Of a DNA stretch of 64,000 nucleotides, positions 61,925-64,000 are shown one piece after another. The notes under the pieces were generated by a model. It saw only the letters and a list, made by a program, of their open reading frames with translations. It was not told where the DNA came from and ran no database searches. How positions within the stretch are numbered: the stretch's first letter is position 1; each line of letters begins with the position of its first letter. A program made the translations under genes and the position numbers. The stretch comes from Pedobacter punctiformis (GTDB lineage: Bacteria > Bacteroidota > Bacteroidia > Sphingobacteriales > Sphingobacteriaceae). The stretch spans positions 1,178,001-1,242,000 of the forward strand of contig NZ_JAPWGM010000001.1 in NCBI RefSeq assembly GCF_027213715.1, written 5' to 3'.

Positions 61925-62989
61925 ATGACCGAGACATTAGACATAAAAATCACGAAAGCGGATCAAACCCGTTTAACCGTTACAGATTTTTCGCAATTAC
62001 CTTTTGGTAAAGTTTTTACAGATCATATGTTCGTTGCTGATTATGAGGACGGCGAATGGAAAAATTTACAGATTATTCCTTATGGCCCAATTCCAATGAG
62101 CCCGGCAATTTCTGCATTACACTATGGTCAGGCAATTTTCGAAGGATTAAAAGCTTATCGCCAGCCAAACGGTCAAATCAGTGTTTTTCGTGCAAATAAA
62201 AACTTTGAGCGTTTTAATAAATCGGCATCAAGAATGTCTATGCCAACTGTTCCTGAAGAAATTTTTATGCAGGGATTGGCTGCTTTAATCAGTATTGATG
62301 AAAAATGGGTTCCTTCACAAGAAGATTACGCTTTATATATTCGTCCGGTAATGTTTGCTACTGATCCTTATTTAGGCGTTAAAGCATCAGATACCTATAA
62401 ATTTGCTTTATTAACTACGCCAACAGGTCCTTACTACAGCAAAGCTTTAAAAGTTAAAATAGAAACTGAGTTTACACGTGCGGATGAAGGTGGTGTTGGT
62501 TATGCTAAAACAGCTGGTAACTATGCCCGCTCCCTGTATCCTTTTGAAGAAGCTAAAAAAGAAGGCTACGATCAGTTAATCTGGACAGATTCGGTAACAC
62601 ACGAATTTATTGAAGAAGCCGGAACTGCGAATTTAATTTTTGTAATCAATGGTAAATTGGTTACACCTTCGGTAAGAAGTACAGTATTGGATGGCGTTAC
62701 GCGTGATACAATTATTCAACTTGCAAAAAGTGAAGGCATAGAAGTGGAAGAACGCAGAGTTTCTGTTAAAGAGGTAATTGAAGGCATAGAAAATGGCACA
62801 TTAACCGAAGCCTTTGCTGCGGGTACAGCTGCAACAGTTACTCAAATTGGAGAAATTGGCTACCAGGGTAAAACCTACCAGCTTACAGATTCGGCAACCA
62901 GAACGGTGTCAAATGGTATTGCTCAGAAATTAAACGATATCCGTTACGGTTTAGCGCCTGACGAATTTGGATGGAACTGGGTATTGTAA
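61925..62989 (+). CDS. ilvE: Branched-chain amino acid aminotransferase
   Basis: 354 aa, fold-type IV PLP enzyme, the longer form common in Bacteroidota and eukaryotes. It interconverts Leu, Ile and Val with their 2-oxo acids. Signatures: FGKVFTDHMF near residue 29, ALHYGQAIFEGLKAYR near 61, the PLP Lys in GYAKTAGNYARSL and the phosphate-binding SVRSTVLDGVTRDT. It is monocistronic, with an inverted repeat upstream and a palindromic terminator downstream. Confidence 0.94.
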   Translation: MTETLDIKITKADQTRLTVTDFSQLPFGKVFTDHMFVADYEDGEWKNLQIIPYGPIPMSPAISALHYGQAIFEGLKAYRQPNGQISVFRANKNFERFNKSASRMSMPTVPEEIFMQGLAALISIDEKWVPSQEDYALYIRPVMFATDPYLGVKASDTYKFALLTTPTGPYYSKALKVKIETEFTRADEGGVGYAKTAGNYARSLYPFEEAKKEGYDQLIWTDSVTHEFIEEAGTANLIFVINGKLVTPSVRSTVLDGVTRDTIIQLAKSEGIEVEERRVSVKEVIEGIENGTLTEAFAAGTAATVTQIGEIGYQGKTYQLTDSATRTVSNGIAQKLNDIRYGLAPDEFGWNWVL

Positions 62990-63011
62990 CCCAAATAAAT
63001 AATAAATTAAT

Positions 63012-63037
63012 GGCTTCGAAATTTCGAAGCCTTTTTT
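63012..63037 (+). terminator. Palindromic terminator after ilvE
   Basis: GGCTTCGAAATTTCGAAGCC is a perfect palindrome, followed by six T. Confidence 0.88.
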
Positions 63038-63129
63038 ATGCTTTTCAATTTAAGTAAAGCAACAAAAACAATACAAAAAAGGGAATCAGCTTATCCTTTT
63101 GTAAATTTCAACTTTCTAAAATCAAGCAA

Positions 63130-64000
63130 ATGAATAAATCTTTATTTTTTCTTTCAGTCGCAACTGTTTTATGCAGTTATAGTGTTCAGGCACAGAAAAA
63201 ACGACTAAGTCTGCAGCAGTCAATTGGTGCACAACCATCACTAACTAAAGCCATAAACCCGGTAAGTGGCTGGGCAGATCAAACTCATTATATTGAAAAC
63301 GATTTGCGTGAACGCAAACAATATGCGGTTGATATTAACACGGGCGAACGCACAGCTTATACACCACCACCAAAAAGTGATGTGGATGTTTTTGTTAAAG
63401 ACAAAGATGTGTACATCCAGTATGGTAAAGCTGAAGCTAAACGCCTGACCAATAATACTGATGAGGAAAAAAATCCAACTCTTTCTCCTGATGGAAAATA
63501 TGTAGCTTTTACAAAAAACAACGATTTATATGCCGTAGAAGTAGAAGGAGGAAAAGAAATAAGATATACAAGTGATGCAACTGATGTAATTTATAATGGT
63601 TGGTCATCATGGGTGTATTTTGAGGAAATTTTAGGCAGACCAACAAAATATAAAGCATTTTGGTGGGCACCAGATAGTAAGCATTTATCGTTTATGCGTT
63701 TTGATGATACCAAAGTACCGATGTTTCCAATAAACGGATCAACAGGGCAGCATGGCTATACTGAAAAAACACGTTATCCAAAAGCTGGTGATCCTAATCC
63801 GGAAGTAAAGGTTGGTTTCGTAAAATCAGAAGGCGGAGCGGTAGTTTGGGCAGATTTTAATGAAAAAGATGACCAGTATTTCGGTACGCCTTACTGGAGC
63901 TTTGATGGCTCGAGCATGATGGTGCAATGGATGAACCGCGGACAGGATGATCTTAAATTTTATTCGGTAAATCCAAATACAGGTGCTAAAAAAGAAATTT
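63130..64000 (+). CDS. Dipeptidyl peptidase IV-like serine peptidase (S9B), N-terminal part
   Basis: The frame opens with ATG 63130 and has no stop in the 290 codons to the window end. A signal peptide ends at VQAQ (about residue 22). The beta-propeller domain follows: KNPTLSPDGKYVAFTKNNDLY blade repeats, then YNGWSSWVYFEEILGR, the DPP-IV Glu-Glu region that anchors the substrate N-terminus. The catalytic alpha/beta-hydrolase domain lies outside. DPP-IV clips X-Pro or X-Ala dipeptides from peptides in the periplasm; Bacteroidota often have several copies. Confidence 0.9.
   Translation, partial: MNKSLFFLSVATVLCSYSVQAQKKRLSLQQSIGAQPSLTKAINPVSGWADQTHYIENDLRERKQYAVDINTGERTAYTPPPKSDVDVFVKDKDVYIQYGKAEAKRLTNNTDEEKNPTLSPDGKYVAFTKNNDLYAVEVEGGKEIRYTSDATDVIYNGWSSWVYFEEILGRPTKYKAFWWAPDSKHLSFMRFDDTKVPMFPINGSTGQHGYTEKTRYPKAGDPNPEVKVGFVKSEGGAVVWADFNEKDDQYFGTPYWSFDGSSMMVQWMNRGQDDLKFYSVNPNTGAKKEI

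Noticed and set aside
1..64000. tRNA, rRNA, CRISPR arrays, insertion sequences, prophage or integrated plasmid
   Set aside because: I scanned spacers for tRNA T-loops, regularly spaced direct repeats, transposase or integrase motifs and terminal inverted repeats and found none that I could support.

Overview
This is a 64-kb chromosomal stretch of a Bacteroidota bacterium, most likely of the family Sphingobacteriaceae (Pedobacter-like). That placement is an inference. It rests on a SusC/SusD pair, RagA-type TonB receptors, TlpA proteins with an N-terminal DUF4369-like region, AT-rich spacers, near-absence of Shine-Dalgarno sequences, and many promoters of the Bacteroidota form TAnnTTTG. I found no rRNA, tRNA, CRISPR array, insertion sequence or prophage, so the window reads as core chromosome with strand-switching operons separated by bidirectional terminators.

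Layout. 1-2.2 kb: the start of glnS on the minus strand, then a free-standing cobalamin-binding domain protein with an enoyl-CoA hydratase. 2.4-6.1 kb: an orphan sigma-54 response regulator, an AI-2E-type permease and a three-gene membrane/YtxH operon. 6.4-10.9 kb: a SusC/SusD pair. 11-13.4 kb: aspS and an NTF2-like protein (minus). 13.6-19.2 kb: an ECF sigma factor, a putative anti-sigma factor and a beta-helix-like repeat protein, then an S41 peptidase, a TlpA protein and TerC. 19.4-27 kb: rarA, an ABC exporter pair, an OmpA lipoprotein, a Gfo/Idh oxidoreductase and an MtfA-like peptidase. 27-36.3 kb: an alpha/beta hydrolase, hutH, an old yellow enzyme, a TonB receptor with a small Cys/His-rich exported protein, hutU and another TlpA protein. 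36.4-45.3 kb: an NdpA-like protein and a six-gene minus-strand MoxR/DUF58/DUF4129/DUF4350/SpoIIM cluster facing a divergent RDD gene. 45.4-54.1 kb: SGNH hydrolase, lipB, a phosphopantetheinyl transferase, dcd, an 895-residue plug-domain protein, an enoyl-CoA isomerase/2,4-dienoyl-CoA reductase pair and purD. 54.2-64 kb: TlpA, a ureohydrolase-fold protein with a broken metal site, an epimerase, a SerB-SerA-ACT fusion, a CLC fluoride exporter under a fluoride riboswitch, tryptophan dioxygenase, a branched-chain aminotransferase and the start of a dipeptidyl peptidase IV.

How the genes fit together. Several units are catabolic: histidine (hutH, hutU), tryptophan (2,3-dioxygenase), unsaturated fatty acids (isomerase plus dienoyl reductase) and glycans or other polymers (SusC/D). 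Others build or guard the envelope: the ECF unit, the YtxH operon, OmpA, the MoxR/DUF58 cluster and the TlpA proteins.

The most interesting items are: (i) a phosphoserine phosphatase fused to a phosphoglycerate dehydrogenase remnant that lost its NAD domain but kept the ACT domain; (ii) an arginase-family protein missing three of six metal ligands; (iii) a fluoride riboswitch, with an almost complete promoter, ahead of a CLC-F gene; (iv) several genes whose start codon lies only 4-7 nt after a TAnnTTTG box, which predicts leaderless mRNAs; and (v) a TonB plug domain with no barrel inside a macroglobulin-like secreted protein.
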